This document shows, piece after piece, positions 1-9,048 of a stretch of DNA of 64,000 bases. The stretch comes from Agromyces mediolanus (lineage in GTDB: Bacteria > Actinomycetota > Actinomycetes > Actinomycetales > Microbacteriaceae). Position 1 is the stretch's first letter; every line of letters starts with the position of its first letter. Under the pieces are notes generated by a model, which saw only the letters and a list, made by a program, of their open reading frames with translations, ran no database searches and was not told the origin of the DNA. Both the position numbers and the translations under genes were made by a program. The stretch covers positions 372,001 through 436,000 of the forward strand of contig NZ_JAMBNX010000001.1 in assembly GCF_023715325.1 (NCBI RefSeq), given 5' to 3'.

Positions 1-14
1 TTGACCTGATCCCG

Positions 15-959
15 ATGACGGCGCAGAACGCTTTCTCGGGCAATCTTGCTCCAGCGTTCGAGGCAGAGCGCGAGGCTCGCACATCGTTCACCCTTGCGCG
101 GATAGGACTCTACAAGCAGGCGCTCGTCTCGCTCCGAAGCGTTCTCGAACTCGGAATGCTCTCGGTGTACTGGGACGCGCACGATGAAGCGCATCTGGAC
201 ATCCAGAGATGGAGAGCCGGCGCGGAGAGAACTCCGAGCCTTGAGGCAGTCGAGAGGCGCCTGAGAGAAGTGCGCGGCGTCGCGATCTATCTTGAATCCG
301 ATCCGGCCCTGTTCGACCGTATCCGCCAACTCAGCGACGACCTTGGGGCGTATGTGCACACCCGCGGGCACCGCAGCTCGAGCGCCGGGCTCGTCCCGTT
401 CACGAACATCGCGAGCTTCCACGCTGAAGCATTCGACCTCTGGGTGCGACGAGTGACTGAGGTCGTGCAGTTCGTGCTTGTGATCCACCTCATGAAGTAT
501 CCGGTTGGTCTACAGGTGACACCCCTGAGTGAGAAGTTCGGCCTCAACCCGCCGGCCGGCGGCCTTGTCGAGCCTCATGTGCGGGAAATGTACCGAGCGT
601 TCCTGGAGCCTGAGATGCGCGACCGGCTCCAGTCGATGAGTGATGGCGATACTGAAGCGGTCGGTATCCGTGAGTGGGTGGAGAGCCTTCCCACCTTGTC
701 CGAAGAAGACTGGCGTCAGGAGCTACTGAAGCATGATCGTCAGTCGATCGAATCAGGCGGCTACGAGATGTGGGCCAAGCTCCGCGATTCAGTGGACGAG
801 CACCTCGAAGGTCAGGTGACGGATGCAGAGTGGAGCGAGCGCCAGGCATACCGCGAGGACCTGCGTCAGTGGGCCGAGCAGGAGGGGTTAGCCACGCTCG
901 AAGATGTCATCGCGCGGCAACGGGCTCGCATCGCGGAGCGGAGCGCAGAGGAGCAGTAG
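15..959 (+). CDS. uncharacterised protein, possibly truncated at its start by the window edge
   Basis: I do not recognise this 314-residue protein. The frame stays open upstream to the window edge, so the ATG at 15 may be internal. It is rich in Arg and Glu, largely helical in appearance, with no signal peptide or membrane segment. An early segment (about residues 29-50, ending LRSVLELG) and a later LGAYVHTRG segment (near 111-119) loosely recall HEPN-type or abortive-infection proteins, where a helical bundle carries an R-x4-6-H motif. That is only a resemblance. The C-terminal 80 residues are strongly charged and could be coiled coil. It is followed by a 283-bp gap before the surface-protein gene, so no operon is evident. 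Confidence 0.55.
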   Translation: MTAQNAFSGNLAPAFEAEREARTSFTLARIGLYKQALVSLRSVLELGMLSVYWDAHDEAHLDIQRWRAGAERTPSLEAVERRLREVRGVAIYLESDPALFDRIRQLSDDLGAYVHTRGHRSSSAGLVPFTNIASFHAEAFDLWVRRVTEVVQFVLVIHLMKYPVGLQVTPLSEKFGLNPPAGGLVEPHVREMYRAFLEPEMRDRLQSMSDGDTEAVGIREWVESLPTLSEEDWRQELLKHDRQSIESGGYEMWAKLRDSVDEHLEGQVTDAEWSERQAYREDLRQWAEQEGLATLEDVIARQRARIAERSAEEQ

Positions 960-1242
960 TGCCGACCGTACTCGGCTGAACGCATGAAGTGAGGTGTGCG
1001 CGGCCCCGACCGTTATAGCCCTGGTCAGGCCGCAGTCCAGGCGAGCAATTGTAGGTGGGATCGCAGCGAATACCACATGGAATCTCTGACCCAGGTAGTT
1101 GCGGGCGCTCCGAGCAACAGTCAGTTCGTTCGCAGAGGCCGGAACTCGGCAGCGGCTGCGCGACGTCGCGTGGGCCGATCCGCGCACCTGCTCTGAGGAC
1201 GGTCGCTTCCCCCCGTCCTTTGCAGAGTCAGGAGGACGGCCC

Positions 1243-4200
1243 ATGTCAATGTCGATCGCATCCCCACCCGAGCCCCGAGGGGTGCATCCGCCCGGCGCGG
1301 TGATCCGTCGTCTCTCTGCCGTCCTCGTCGTGCTGTTCGTGCTGGCGGGCACGGTCGTGCTCGGTGCGGCGCCGGCGCACGCGGGCAGCCTGGGGACCGG
1401 CTACTACGGTGACTCGGGTTTCCTGGGGGCGTACAACACGGACGTCGACGGCAGGCAGGGGTACTGCATCGACCTCGGCGCGAACTCCCCGTTCGATCCC
1501 ACGTTGGGGCCGCAGACGGTGACCTCCCTGGACTCGCTATCCCGCCAGCAGCTTGCCGAGCTGAACTACGTGCTGGACAGGTGGGGCCAGTCGGGCGATC
1601 CCAACCTCACGGCGGCGGTCGCGCTGTATGTGTGGTCGGTCGCCGATGCCGGCGTCTACAACAGCCACGGGATGTCTGGCGACGACTACTACGTCGCCCG
1701 CGCGCCCGTCGGCGTGCGCGGCACGATCCTGGCGAACCTCGCTGTCATGCGGCAGGAGGCCGCCATCAACGCGGTCACCGATCCGTCGCTGTCGGTGAGC
1801 ATCGCCATGTCGGATCAGTACGCCGGCACGGTGACGGTCACCGCTCACCCGGCGTCGCTTCAGGGTGGGGCGGCGCTGACGGGCGCGGTGTTCGCGGACG
1901 GTTCCACGTCGCGCACGCTCGGCGCTGGGCAGTACGGCATTACGGGCATCCCGGCCGACGGGGTGCCGTCCTATCGGATCGAGGCGAGCATGAGCGTCGC
2001 CGCAGCTGGGTACGGCGCGCAGGTCGACCTCTACACGACGCCGGGGGCGCAGCGCCTCATCGCGGCCGTCGCCGGTTCCTCGACGGGGCTGTCTGCTCAG
2101 GCGCAGACGCCGATGATCGACCTGGACTTCCAGCCGCAGATCGCCACGCAGGTGTCCTCCCGCTACGTCTCCGAGGGCGACACGTTCACCGATCAGCTCT
2201 CCGTGACGCTGACGAAGGGGACGTGGATCAGGATCGACGGCGTGCCGGTCCCGATCACCGCGACGGGCACGCTGTTCGGCCCGTTCGATGAGCAGCCCGC
2301 CGAGGCGGAGGCGGCACCGGCCGGCGCTCCGGTGGCCGGGCAGGAGACGGTCACGCTGACCGGCGCGGGCTCGTACACCTCGCCCGGCACGGTCACCGCG
2401 GCGGAGTCGGGCTTCTACTCGTGGGTCTGGACGATCGACAAGGCGGCCCAGGGCGCCAACGGCCGGTATCTGACCGACTCGTTCGCCGACCGTTTCGGGC
2501 AGGTGCCGGAGAGTAGCGTCGTGCCGTTCCAACCGGTTGCCGTCTCAGAGGCGGATCAGCACCTCGCGGTGCCCGGCGACGCGCTGACCGACACGATCAC
2601 GGTTTCCAGCGCGAACGGCGCGTGGCTCAAGCGCGACGGCGCCTACATCCCGATTGTGTTCGAGGGCACCGCCTATCAGGTGCCGGGCACGCTGCCGCCA
2701 GCGCAGGCGAGCCTGGCGGACGCCGGGGCGGTGCCGCTGGGCACGGTGACAATGACCGCGGACGGCCCTGGCGTCTACACCTCGCCGGAGGTCGTGGCGC
2801 CGCAGGGCGGCTTCGTGACCTGGGTGTGGCGGGCGCACAAGGCGACCCAGCCGGAATGGGTGCGCGACTATCTCGCCGCGGACTGGACCGACGACTACGG
2901 CATCACGGTCGAGACGACCTCGGTGCGTTGGCCGATCACGACGACCTCGCTGATGCGCGAGTACAACGTCCACTCCGGCGGCAGGGCGTTCGACACGGTG
3001 ACGGTCACGGGCTTCCCGGCCAACCACGGGCAGTTCGAGGGCGACGGCTACTGGCAGGCCGACAACGACGAGGTGATCCACACCGTATACGGGCCATTCG
3101 CGACGGACGACGTGCTCACGGACGACCTCGCCCTGTCCGACGCGCCCGTACTGACCTCGATCACGACCCCGGCGCGGAACGGCGTGTACCGGCTCGGCTA
3201 CACCGATGCCGACCGGATCACTCCGACCGAGCCCGGCTTCTACGTCCTCGTCACGACCTTCGCCGGTGACGACCGGGTGCAGCCCTACCGCTCGTCACCC
3301 GCCGACGTGCTGGAGCGGTTCTTCGTGCCGCCGACGCCGGAGGTCGAGCTGCCGGTCACGGTCATCACGCAGGCGACGCCGGCCGTACTCGTGGGCGAGC
3401 CGTTCGCGGACACGGCCCTGGTGCAGGGCACGATCCCCGAGGGGGCGTACCTCCAGTTCCGCGCCTACGGCCCCGAGCCGGTCGACGCGGAGCCAAACTG
3501 TGCGACCGTGCTCTACGAGAGCGAGTCGATCCCGGTCACCCAGCCGGGCGTCTACGCCTCGGGCGAGACCACGGCGGACCAGGCGGGCAACGTCTACTGG
3601 ATCGAGACGCTCGATGACGCCGACGCGACGATCCTCGTGGAGGGCACCTGCGGCGCCCCCGGCGAAACCACCGTGGTCACCGAGCAGCCCGAGCAGCTGA
3701 CGGTCACGACGCAGGCCGTCGCCGAGGTCACGCTCGGCGAGCCCGCGCACGACCTCGCCCGCGTCAGCGGCAGCGTCCCGGACGGCACAACGCTCGTCTT
3801 CGAGGCGTACCGGCAGGACGAGGAGACCGTGAGCTGCACAGCCGACGAACTCGCGTTCCGCACTGAGCCGATGCCGTTGGACGGCCCCGGCGAGTACGCC
3901 TCCGAGGAAGTCGTCTTCGAGCAGGTCGGCACCTACTACTGGATCGAGACGCTGTTCGATGAGAACGGCACTGAGATCCACCGCGGCCTATGCGGGGCGC
4001 CCGACGAGACCACGGCCGTGATCCCCGTTCCGGAGACGCCCGAGACGCCGGACCTGCCGCCGTCGCTGGCGCTGACCGGCGCCGGGGACTGGATGCTCCC
4101 GTTCGGGATCGCCGGCGGCATCTTCGCCCTGGCCGGCGTGCTCACGCTGTGGTTCGGCCGCCGCCTGGCGATCTACCGCGAGCGCAACGGCTACGTGCGA

Positions 4201-4245
4201 GAGGAGGACGAGGACTTCCTGGCACTGTTCGACGAGCAGCGCTGA
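1243..4245 (+). CDS. large cell-wall-anchored surface protein with LAxTG sorting signal
   Basis: Secreted, sortase-anchored adhesin-like protein of 1000 residues. The start at 1243 is chosen because AGGAGG lies at 1230-1235 and a classic signal peptide follows (RR, then a long Leu/Val/Ala stretch ending AHAG); upstream in-frame codons lack this. Near residue 70 a YCIDLG segment resembles the cysteine part of thioester-type adhesin domains, but I cannot find the partner Gln. The middle holds two related modules (SGxYTSP...FxSWVW type) and the C-terminal third two more (VGEPFADTAxVxG...YYWIETL type), which suggests a stalk of repeated Ig-like folds. The end has LALTG, a hydrophobic helix and RR, as in class E sortase substrates. 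A 28-residue cytoplasmic tail follows, longer than usual. It could help donor-recipient contact, but that is inference. Confidence 0.8.
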   Translation: MSMSIASPPEPRGVHPPGAVIRRLSAVLVVLFVLAGTVVLGAAPAHAGSLGTGYYGDSGFLGAYNTDVDGRQGYCIDLGANSPFDPTLGPQTVTSLDSLSRQQLAELNYVLDRWGQSGDPNLTAAVALYVWSVADAGVYNSHGMSGDDYYVARAPVGVRGTILANLAVMRQEAAINAVTDPSLSVSIAMSDQYAGTVTVTAHPASLQGGAALTGAVFADGSTSRTLGAGQYGITGIPADGVPSYRIEASMSVAAAGYGAQVDLYTTPGAQRLIAAVAGSSTGLSAQAQTPMIDLDFQPQIATQVSSRYVSEGDTFTDQLSVTLTKGTWIRIDGVPVPITATGTLFGPFDEQPAEAEAAPAGAPVAGQETVTLTGAGSYTSPGTVTAAESGFYSWVWTIDKAAQGANGRYLTDSFADRFGQVPESSVVPFQPVAVSEADQHLAVPGDALTDTITVSSANGAWLKRDGAYIPIVFEGTAYQVPGTLPPAQASLADAGAVPLGTVTMTADGPGVYTSPEVVAPQGGFVTWVWRAHKATQPEWVRDYLAADWTDDYGITVETTSVRWPITTTSLMREYNVHSGGRAFDTVTVTGFPANHGQFEGDGYWQADNDEVIHTVYGPFATDDVLTDDLALSDAPVLTSITTPARNGVYRLGYTDADRITPTEPGFYVLVTTFAGDDRVQPYRSSPADVLERFFVPPTPEVELPVTVITQATPAVLVGEPFADTALVQGTIPEGAYLQFRAYGPEPVDAEPNCATVLYESESIPVTQPGVYASGETTADQAGNVYWIETLDDADATILVEGTCGAPGETTVVTEQPEQLTVTTQAVAEVTLGEPAHDLARVSGSVPDGTTLVFEAYRQDEETVSCTADELAFRTEPMPLDGPGEYASEEVVFEQVGTYYWIETLFDENGTEIHRGLCGAPDETTAVIPVPETPETPDLPPSLALTGAGDWMLPFGIAGGIFALAGVLTLWFGRRLAIYRERNGYVREEDEDFLALFDEQR

Positions 4246-4257
4246 TCGCGGACACAG

Positions 4258-4331
4258 GTGCGGGCACGGTCGATGACCGTGTGACTTTGTCAACCTGATC
4301 TGGCCCCGGGGTGACGTTTTGAAGTGGCCCC
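4258..4331. repeat. left terminal repeats of the IS21/mer element
   Basis: Holds the left partners of all four inverted matches to 8763-8870. The block begins GTGCGGGCACGGT and contains TGGCCCCGGGGTGACG and AGTGGCCCC. It lies between the surface-protein stop (4245) and the merA stop (4369). Confidence 0.75.
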
Positions 4332-4368
4332 GTCGAGGCGTCGGTTCGATGTGGGGCGCTGTCTGCTG

Positions 4369-5745
4369 TCAGGCGCAGCAGGAGGTGGGGAGTTCGTTGC
4401 GGAAGAGGTTCGCGGTGAGGCGGATGCCTTCGGCCATGGTGAGGTACGGGGCCCACGTGTCGGCGAGTTGGGTGACGGTGAATCCGGCTTTAATGGCGTA
4501 GGTCGCGGCGAGCATCATCTCGCCGGCGGTTTCGGCGAGGGCATGGACGCCGAGGACTTTGCCGGTGTCCGCGTCGGCGACGATCTTGATGCCGCCGCGG
4601 GTGTTGTGGTTCGTGATGGCTCGGGGCACATCGGACAGCCTCAGGTATCGGCAGGCGCACCGGTATCCGGCGGCGATGGCTTCGGCTTCGGTGATGCCGG
4701 CGGAGCCGAGCTGCGGCGCGGTGAACAGGACGGAGGGCAGCCCGGTGTAGTCGACCTGTTCGTGGTGGCCGAGGGCGTTGCGGGCTGCGATCTTCCCGGC
4801 CATCGCGGCGACGTACACGTACTGGGGCACGTCGGTGACGTCGCCGGCGGCGAACACGACCGGGTTCGTGGTCCGCTGCTGCTCGTCGACGATGATGAAG
4901 CCGCGGTCGTCGGTCGCGACGCCCGCCGCGGCGAGGTCGAGCCCGTTGGCGCGTGGTGTGCGTCCGGTGGCGATGAGGACGCGTTCTCCGGTGACCGCCT
5001 TGCCGGTGCGGGTGCGCACCCGCACCACGCCGTCGTCCTGGATGATCGTGGCGGCGCGGTCGCCTACGACGGTGATTCCCTCGGAGAGGAAGGCCTTGCG
5101 GAGTTCGGAGGAGAGTTCGGGCTCGGCGTGCGGGGCGAGCCGGCCAATGATGGTGACGGCCACGCCGAGGCGGGCGAAGAGCTGGGCTTGTTCGAGGCCG
5201 ACGAAGCCGCCGCCGATCACTACGAGCGAGGCGGGCAACTCGGTGAGTTCCATTGCCGTGGTCGAGGTGAGGTAGTCGACGTGCTCAAGCCCGGGGATGG
5301 CCGGGACGTGCGGTTCGGCGCCGATGGCGACGAGATACGACCTGGCACGAACCGGTCGTTCGTCGATGAGGAGGGTTGCCGGGTCGGTGAATGTGGCGGC
5401 GCCGGGGAGGATGTCGAACCCGTAGGCGGCGGCGATGTCGGCGTACTTGGTCTGGCGGAGCATGCCGACGAGGTCATCCTTCTGCCGCACGAGGGCGCCG
5501 AGGTCGACAGTGCCGGCGGACGTGGGGGCGCCGGGGAACGGGTTCGCGAGGGCGGCGTGGCGGGTGTGCGCGGCGGCGAGGAGCGTCTTCGAGGGCACAC
5601 AGCCGACGTTCACGCAGGTACCGCCGAGGGTGCCGCGTTCGATGGCGACCACGCTGGCCCCTTCGAGTCGGGCGTGGATCGCGGCGGACATCGCCGCCCC
5701 GCCCGTGCCGATCACCGCAAGATCGAACTCGCTGTGCTGCGTCAT
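4369..5745 (-). CDS. merA: mercuric reductase, short form without N-terminal metal-binding domain
   Basis: NADPH-dependent flavoprotein reducing Hg(II) to volatile Hg(0) in the cytosol. It is 458 residues long, the length of MerA proteins lacking the NmerA domain. An FAD-binding GTGGAA loop lies at the N terminus, the redox pair is GTCVNVGC (Cys44, Cys49), the second dinucleotide-binding loop is VIGGGFVG, and the C-terminal Cys pair that passes Hg to the active site is present (SCCA, Cys456-457). These features separate it from lipoamide dehydrogenase. The start at 5745 is preferred over an upstream codon because CGAGGAGG precedes it. It is transcribed away from merR across a shared operator. 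No merT, merP or merB is present, so uptake and organomercurial lysis must come from elsewhere. Confidence 0.92.
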   Translation of the reverse strand: MTQHSEFDLAVIGTGGAAMSAAIHARLEGASVVAIERGTLGGTCVNVGCVPSKTLLAAAHTRHAALANPFPGAPTSAGTVDLGALVRQKDDLVGMLRQTKYADIAAAYGFDILPGAATFTDPATLLIDERPVRARSYLVAIGAEPHVPAIPGLEHVDYLTSTTAMELTELPASLVVIGGGFVGLEQAQLFARLGVAVTIIGRLAPHAEPELSSELRKAFLSEGITVVGDRAATIIQDDGVVRVRTRTGKAVTGERVLIATGRTPRANGLDLAAAGVATDDRGFIIVDEQQRTTNPVVFAAGDVTDVPQYVYVAAMAGKIAARNALGHHEQVDYTGLPSVLFTAPQLGSAGITEAEAIAAGYRCACRYLRLSDVPRAITNHNTRGGIKIVADADTGKVLGVHALAETAGEMMLAATYAIKAGFTVTQLADTWAPYLTMAEGIRLTANLFRNELPTSCCA

Positions 5746-5798
5746 GATGCCTCCTCGGGTGAACCGGGCCGCTTGCGCGGTCACATCCGTCAGAATGG

Positions 5799-5823
5799 AC
5801 CTTCAAGCATGCTTGAAGGTCAA
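5799..5823 (-). promoter_or_regulatory. MerR-type operator and merA promoter
   Basis: Positions 5799-5820 form a perfect 22-bp palindrome (two 11-bp arms, ACCTTCAAGCA and its complement). Reading toward merA, a TTGACC -35 box (plus-strand 5818-5823) overlaps one edge and a weak CATTCT-like -10 follows about 20 bp later. This long spacer with a central dyad is the hallmark of promoters activated by MerR-family proteins through DNA untwisting. The site sits midway between the divergent merA and merR starts. Confidence 0.8.
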
Positions 5824-5845
5824 GCCCGTTGGTGGAGGTGTCACA

Positions 5846-6235
5846 ATGCGGATCGGAGAGCTCGCGGAGAAGGCGAGGACGAGGCCGTCGACGCTGCGGT
5901 ACTACGAGGAGCGCGGACTGCTGCCGCCGCCGGAGCGCACACCGGCCGGGTACCGCAGCTATGGCGACGAGACGGTGCAACGGCTCGCGTTCATCGGCCG
6001 GGCCCGCGCGGCGGGCCTCACCCTTGCGCAGGCCGCGGAGATCCTCGATGTTCGCGACGCGGGCCGTTCGCCGTGCGCGCATGTGCGGGACCTCCTTGAC
6101 CGCCGACTCGTGGAGATCGACGAGCAGCTCGAGCAGCTGCACGCCCTGCGAGGGAGCATTGCCGAGCTTCGAGCGCACGCGGCCGCTACGGCGTCCGAAG
6201 CCTGCACACCGGAGTCCATCTGCCGCTACCTCTGA
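5846..6235 (+). CDS. merR: MerR-family mercury-responsive regulator
   Basis: Cytosolic metal-sensing transcription factor of 129 residues that should repress and, with Hg(II), activate merA. The start at 5846 follows GGTGGAGGTG. The N terminus MRIGELAEKA with LRYYEERGLL is the MerR winged HTH, followed by the long dimerisation helix. Three cysteines (Cys77 in SPCAHV, Cys120 and Cys126 in ACTPESIC) match the three Hg ligands conserved in MerR. Its operator lies immediately upstream and is shared with merA. It converges on istB with only 15 bp between stops, so the resistance cassette is tightly joined to the transposition genes. Confidence 0.9.
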   Translation: MRIGELAEKARTRPSTLRYYEERGLLPPPERTPAGYRSYGDETVQRLAFIGRARAAGLTLAQAAEILDVRDAGRSPCAHVRDLLDRRLVEIDEQLEQLHALRGSIAELRAHAAATASEACTPESICRYL

Positions 6236-6250
6236 ATGGCTTTCGGATCG

Positions 6251-7051
6251 CTACTGCCGCTGACGGGTGTGGTTGAGGCGATAGGAGGTGGTGCCGGTTT
6301 CGATGATGGTGCCGTTGAACGTGAGCCGGTCCACGATCGCCGCGCACAGGCGCGGGTCGGTGAAGGTCTTCGTCCAAGCGCTGAATGACTCGTTGGATGC
6401 AATCGCGACGGAGTTCTTCTCTTCGCGCTCGGTGAGGACCTGGAACAGGAGTTCCGCGCCGCGCCGGTCGAGTTCCATGTAGCCGAGCTCGTCGATCAGG
6501 AGCAGGTCGACGCGGCCGTACCGGTTGATGGTACGGGTGAGCTGTTTCTCGTCGGCGGCTTCGACGAGCTCGTTCACGAGCTTCGTGGCGAGGGTGTATC
6601 GGACGCGGAAGCCTTTCTCAGCTGCGGCGGTGCCCAGGCCGATGAGCAGGTGCGACTTCCCGGTGCCGGAGTCCCCGATCAAGCAGAGCGGGTCGCCGCG
6701 GCGGATCCAGTCCCCGTTCGCGAGGGTATGGATCGTCGCCGGGTTGATGTTCGGATTCGCGTCGTAGTCGAAGTCGCCGAGCCATTTGTTCCTCGGGAAC
6801 CCGGCTGCGGACACGCGGCGGACCACGGACCTTCGGTCCCGGTCGTCGCACTCGGCGAGGAGGAGTTCGGCGAGGAAGCCTTGGTAGGTCAGCTGCTCGC
6901 GTTCCGCGGCCGTGATCGCTTCGTGCATCACGGCCCGCATGGTGGGTAGGCGGAGCCTGCGGCAGGCTTGGTCAACGGCGGCCGCGGCGGCTTCTTCGGT
7001 CAGCCCGCGCTGTCGACGCAGGGTCGTGGTGACGTTGGTGGGAGTGGTCAT
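6251..7051 (-). CDS. istB: IS21-family transposition helper ATPase
   Basis: AAA+ DnaA/DnaC-like ATPase (266 residues) that assembles on target DNA and stimulates the IstA transposase. It has a Walker A motif GDSGTGKSHLL, a Walker B-like DLLLIDELGYM, and sensor residues typical of the family; the length is normal. The ATG overlaps the istA stop as ATGA (7048-7051), the usual translational coupling in this family. The gene looks intact. Confidence 0.92.
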   Translation of the reverse strand: MTTPTNVTTTLRRQRGLTEEAAAAAVDQACRRLRLPTMRAVMHEAITAAEREQLTYQGFLAELLLAECDDRDRRSVVRRVSAAGFPRNKWLGDFDYDANPNINPATIHTLANGDWIRRGDPLCLIGDSGTGKSHLLIGLGTAAAEKGFRVRYTLATKLVNELVEAADEKQLTRTINRYGRVDLLLIDELGYMELDRRGAELLFQVLTEREEKNSVAIASNESFSAWTKTFTDPRLCAAIVDRLTFNGTIIETGTTSYRLNHTRQRQ

Positions 7052-8706
7052 GTTCCGGTGATTCCTTCTCTCTTATCGGTGACCGGCGGTTCCGGTTCGG
7101 GACGTCGGCTGAGGAGTTCGTCGTAGTGGGCGACGGATGGCAGCGGCCGCCGGTCGGCTGGGAGTCCGGCGATCACCGCGGCCGGATCCGCGAGGCGACG
7201 CTGGGTGAGGCTGAAAACTCGCTGCACATCACGTCGCGGTTGTTCAACGCGATGACGGTCTGACTCGGGCCCGGCCGCGTGCAGGCGGGCTTCGACCGCG
7301 ACGACGTCGGCAGACACCGCCCCGACCGTGAGCGCGGCACGGATCCCTGCGATCACGTCAACGGTTCGCATGGTCCTGTGGAGCAGGAGCACGTCGATCA
7401 GCGCCCTTGTGCCGGCGCTGTCGCCGTCGACCTTCCGCGCTTGCTGCCAGAACGCGTCATGCGTTGTCGTGAACACGCCGGCTTCGCGTGCACGGGCCAG
7501 CGCGGTGGATCCGGGCAACGCGCCGGGCTTGCGTCTGAGGACCTCGAGGTAGTGGTCGAGGTTGATCGATTCGCCGCCGCGGGCCACGACCCGCTCGTGC
7601 CGAGCGACCTCGGCGTGGCCATCGAACACCACAAGTTCAGACGCCCGCAACGAGACGCGCACCTTTCGCCCGATCAGACGGGCGGGCACGGAGTACCTCG
7701 CCATCCGCACGGTGATCAGGCTCGAACGGTCTACCCGCGGGTAGAGCACCAGGCCAGGGTCGAACAGCTCGCCTGGCAATGACGCAAGGCGTGCTTGTTC
7801 GTCGGTGAAGTCTTGCCCGACAGTGCGGATCCGGGTGTTGATACGCCGCTCGTTGTCGCGCGCGTCCCACCGGCGGATCTGCTCGTTCAACTCGGCGAGC
7901 GAGTCGATGACCGGCATCGGAGAAAGCCAGGTGCGACGAAACCGACCGACTTCGCCTTCGACGCCGCCCTTCTCATGGGCGCCATCGATCCCGGGCTGGC
8001 AGTAGAACGAGTCGAACCCGTAATGCGAGCGGAACAGCACCCACCGGTCGTTCTCTATCCGACTACGGCCCTTCCCGTACAGCACCGTCTGCACCGCGGC
8101 CGTGAGGTTGTCATATCGGATGTGCAGGGTCGGGATCCCACCGATCTCGTCGAACGCGTCGATGTGTCCCTCGAGGAACGCTTCCTGCGATTGCGTCGAG
8201 TACACCCGGTGCACCGCCTTCCCCGAGTGCGAGAGCCGGAACGTGAACATGTGGCACTTCGTCTTCACCCCGGCCAGGATCACCCAGACCTCGCCGAAAT
8301 CGACTTCGGCTTCCTCACCAGGTGCGTGCTCCTGCGGGACGAACACCTCGACGCGGCGCCCGGCGGCGGCGTCGATCTGAGCACGACGTACGCGCACGTA
8401 GTCGCGGACCGTCGAGTAGGACAGTCCCGTCGCTTCGTGCTCGTCGACCAGCCGCGCGAGAACCCTTGTCGCCGTGTGCCGCTGCTTGCGAGGAGCGTCC
8501 AGATCCTGCGTGAGCATCGCGTCGATCACCGCCTTGTACGGCCCCAGCCGAGGCGACATCCGCGTCGGAGTCTTCCGCTGCGGCGGAACCGGCGACGCCA
8601 GCGCCTGCCGCACCGTGCGACGGTGCACCCCGAACCTGTCTGCCAACGCGCGCACCGATAGCCCGTCGACGCGCGAGGCACGCCGGATATCCGCGAACAA
8701 TTCCAC
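7048..8706 (-). CDS. istA: IS21-family DDE transposase
   Basis: Transposase of about 552 residues. The N-terminal HTH (SVRALADRFGVHRRTVRQAL) binds the terminal repeats. The RNase-H-like core carries the DDE triad: Asp in EAEVDFG, Asp in IRYDNL and Glu in HEKGGVEGEVG. I place the start at the GTG at 8706 because family members begin with VELFADIRR-like sequence just there. A TTG at 8775 would give 575 residues but lies inside a terminal repeat. It is followed by istB with a 4-bp overlap. No frameshift is seen, so the element may be active. Confidence 0.9.
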   Translation of the reverse strand: MELFADIRRASRVDGLSVRALADRFGVHRRTVRQALASPVPPQRKTPTRMSPRLGPYKAVIDAMLTQDLDAPRKQRHTATRVLARLVDEHEATGLSYSTVRDYVRVRRAQIDAAAGRRVEVFVPQEHAPGEEAEVDFGEVWVILAGVKTKCHMFTFRLSHSGKAVHRVYSTQSQEAFLEGHIDAFDEIGGIPTLHIRYDNLTAAVQTVLYGKGRSRIENDRWVLFRSHYGFDSFYCQPGIDGAHEKGGVEGEVGRFRRTWLSPMPVIDSLAELNEQIRRWDARDNERRINTRIRTVGQDFTDEQARLASLPGELFDPGLVLYPRVDRSSLITVRMARYSVPARLIGRKVRVSLRASELVVFDGHAEVARHERVVARGGESINLDHYLEVLRRKPGALPGSTALARAREAGVFTTTHDAFWQQARKVDGDSAGTRALIDVLLLHRTMRTVDVIAGIRAALTVGAVSADVVAVEARLHAAGPESDRHRVEQPRRDVQRVFSLTQRRLADPAAVIAGLPADRRPLPSVAHYDELLSRRPEPEPPVTDKREGITGT

Positions 8707-8762
8707 TTTCGACCCCTGCCGGGCCCGCTCATCCTGAAGCAACACGAAACACACGCTCGGGT

Positions 8763-8870
8763 GGGGCCAGATCAAACCGTCAGAACCGCCCCGGCAAGTC
8801 AGAAAGTGGGGCCACTCCTAGCCGTCACCCCGGGGCCAAAACAGACTGACAGAACCAACCGTGCCCGCAC
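8763..8870. repeat. right terminal repeats of the IS21/mer element
   Basis: Three tandem-like GGGGCCA units (starting near 8763, 8808 and 8832), each followed by a GTCA/GACAG-type stretch, ending with ACCGTGCCCGCAC at 8858-8870. All have inverted partners at the left end (4258-4331). Confidence 0.75.
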
Positions 8871-9048
8871 TTTCACGTCCGGCGTCAGTCGACGGTCGCG
8901 CAATCAGAGCAGCGACCGAACGCCTCGAACCCTGGAGCGTGACCGCGTAGAAACGCAGCGCCGCCGCCAGAAGCGCAGCCCTCGGCCGGCGGCACGATTG
9001 ACTCGCAGCGAACCGCGACGCTCTCCGGCGTAGTCAGGGCGGGAGGGT

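Larger units (their letters stand above)
4258..8870. mobile_element. IS21-family element carrying a mercury-resistance cassette inside its terminal repeats
   Basis: The outermost pair is a 13-bp perfect inverted repeat (4258-4270 with 8858-8870). Inside it lie further inverted matches: 16 bp at 4301-4316 with 8823-8838, 9 bp at 4323-4331 with 8808-8816, and 12 bp at 4297-4308 with 8763-8774. Repeated GGGGCCA cores at each end match the multiple terminal repeats typical of IS21-family elements. istA and istB lie at the right. merA and merR fill the left half, and nothing like a terminal repeat separates merR from istB. I see no convincing target-site duplication in the flanks, so the insertion may be old or the exact ends may differ by a few bases. 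Confidence 0.75.

Noticed and set aside
1537..2532. Long antisense open frames opposite the surface protein and many other genes (for example opposite 18794-21073 and 29483-32689)
   Set aside because: High-GC DNA gives long open antisense frames. Their products are Arg/Gly/Asp-rich without motifs, and the sense genes explain the sequence.
4249..8880. Target-site duplication flanking the IS21/mer element
   Set aside because: The bases outside 4258 and 8870 do not match at lengths of 4 to 8, so none is claimed.
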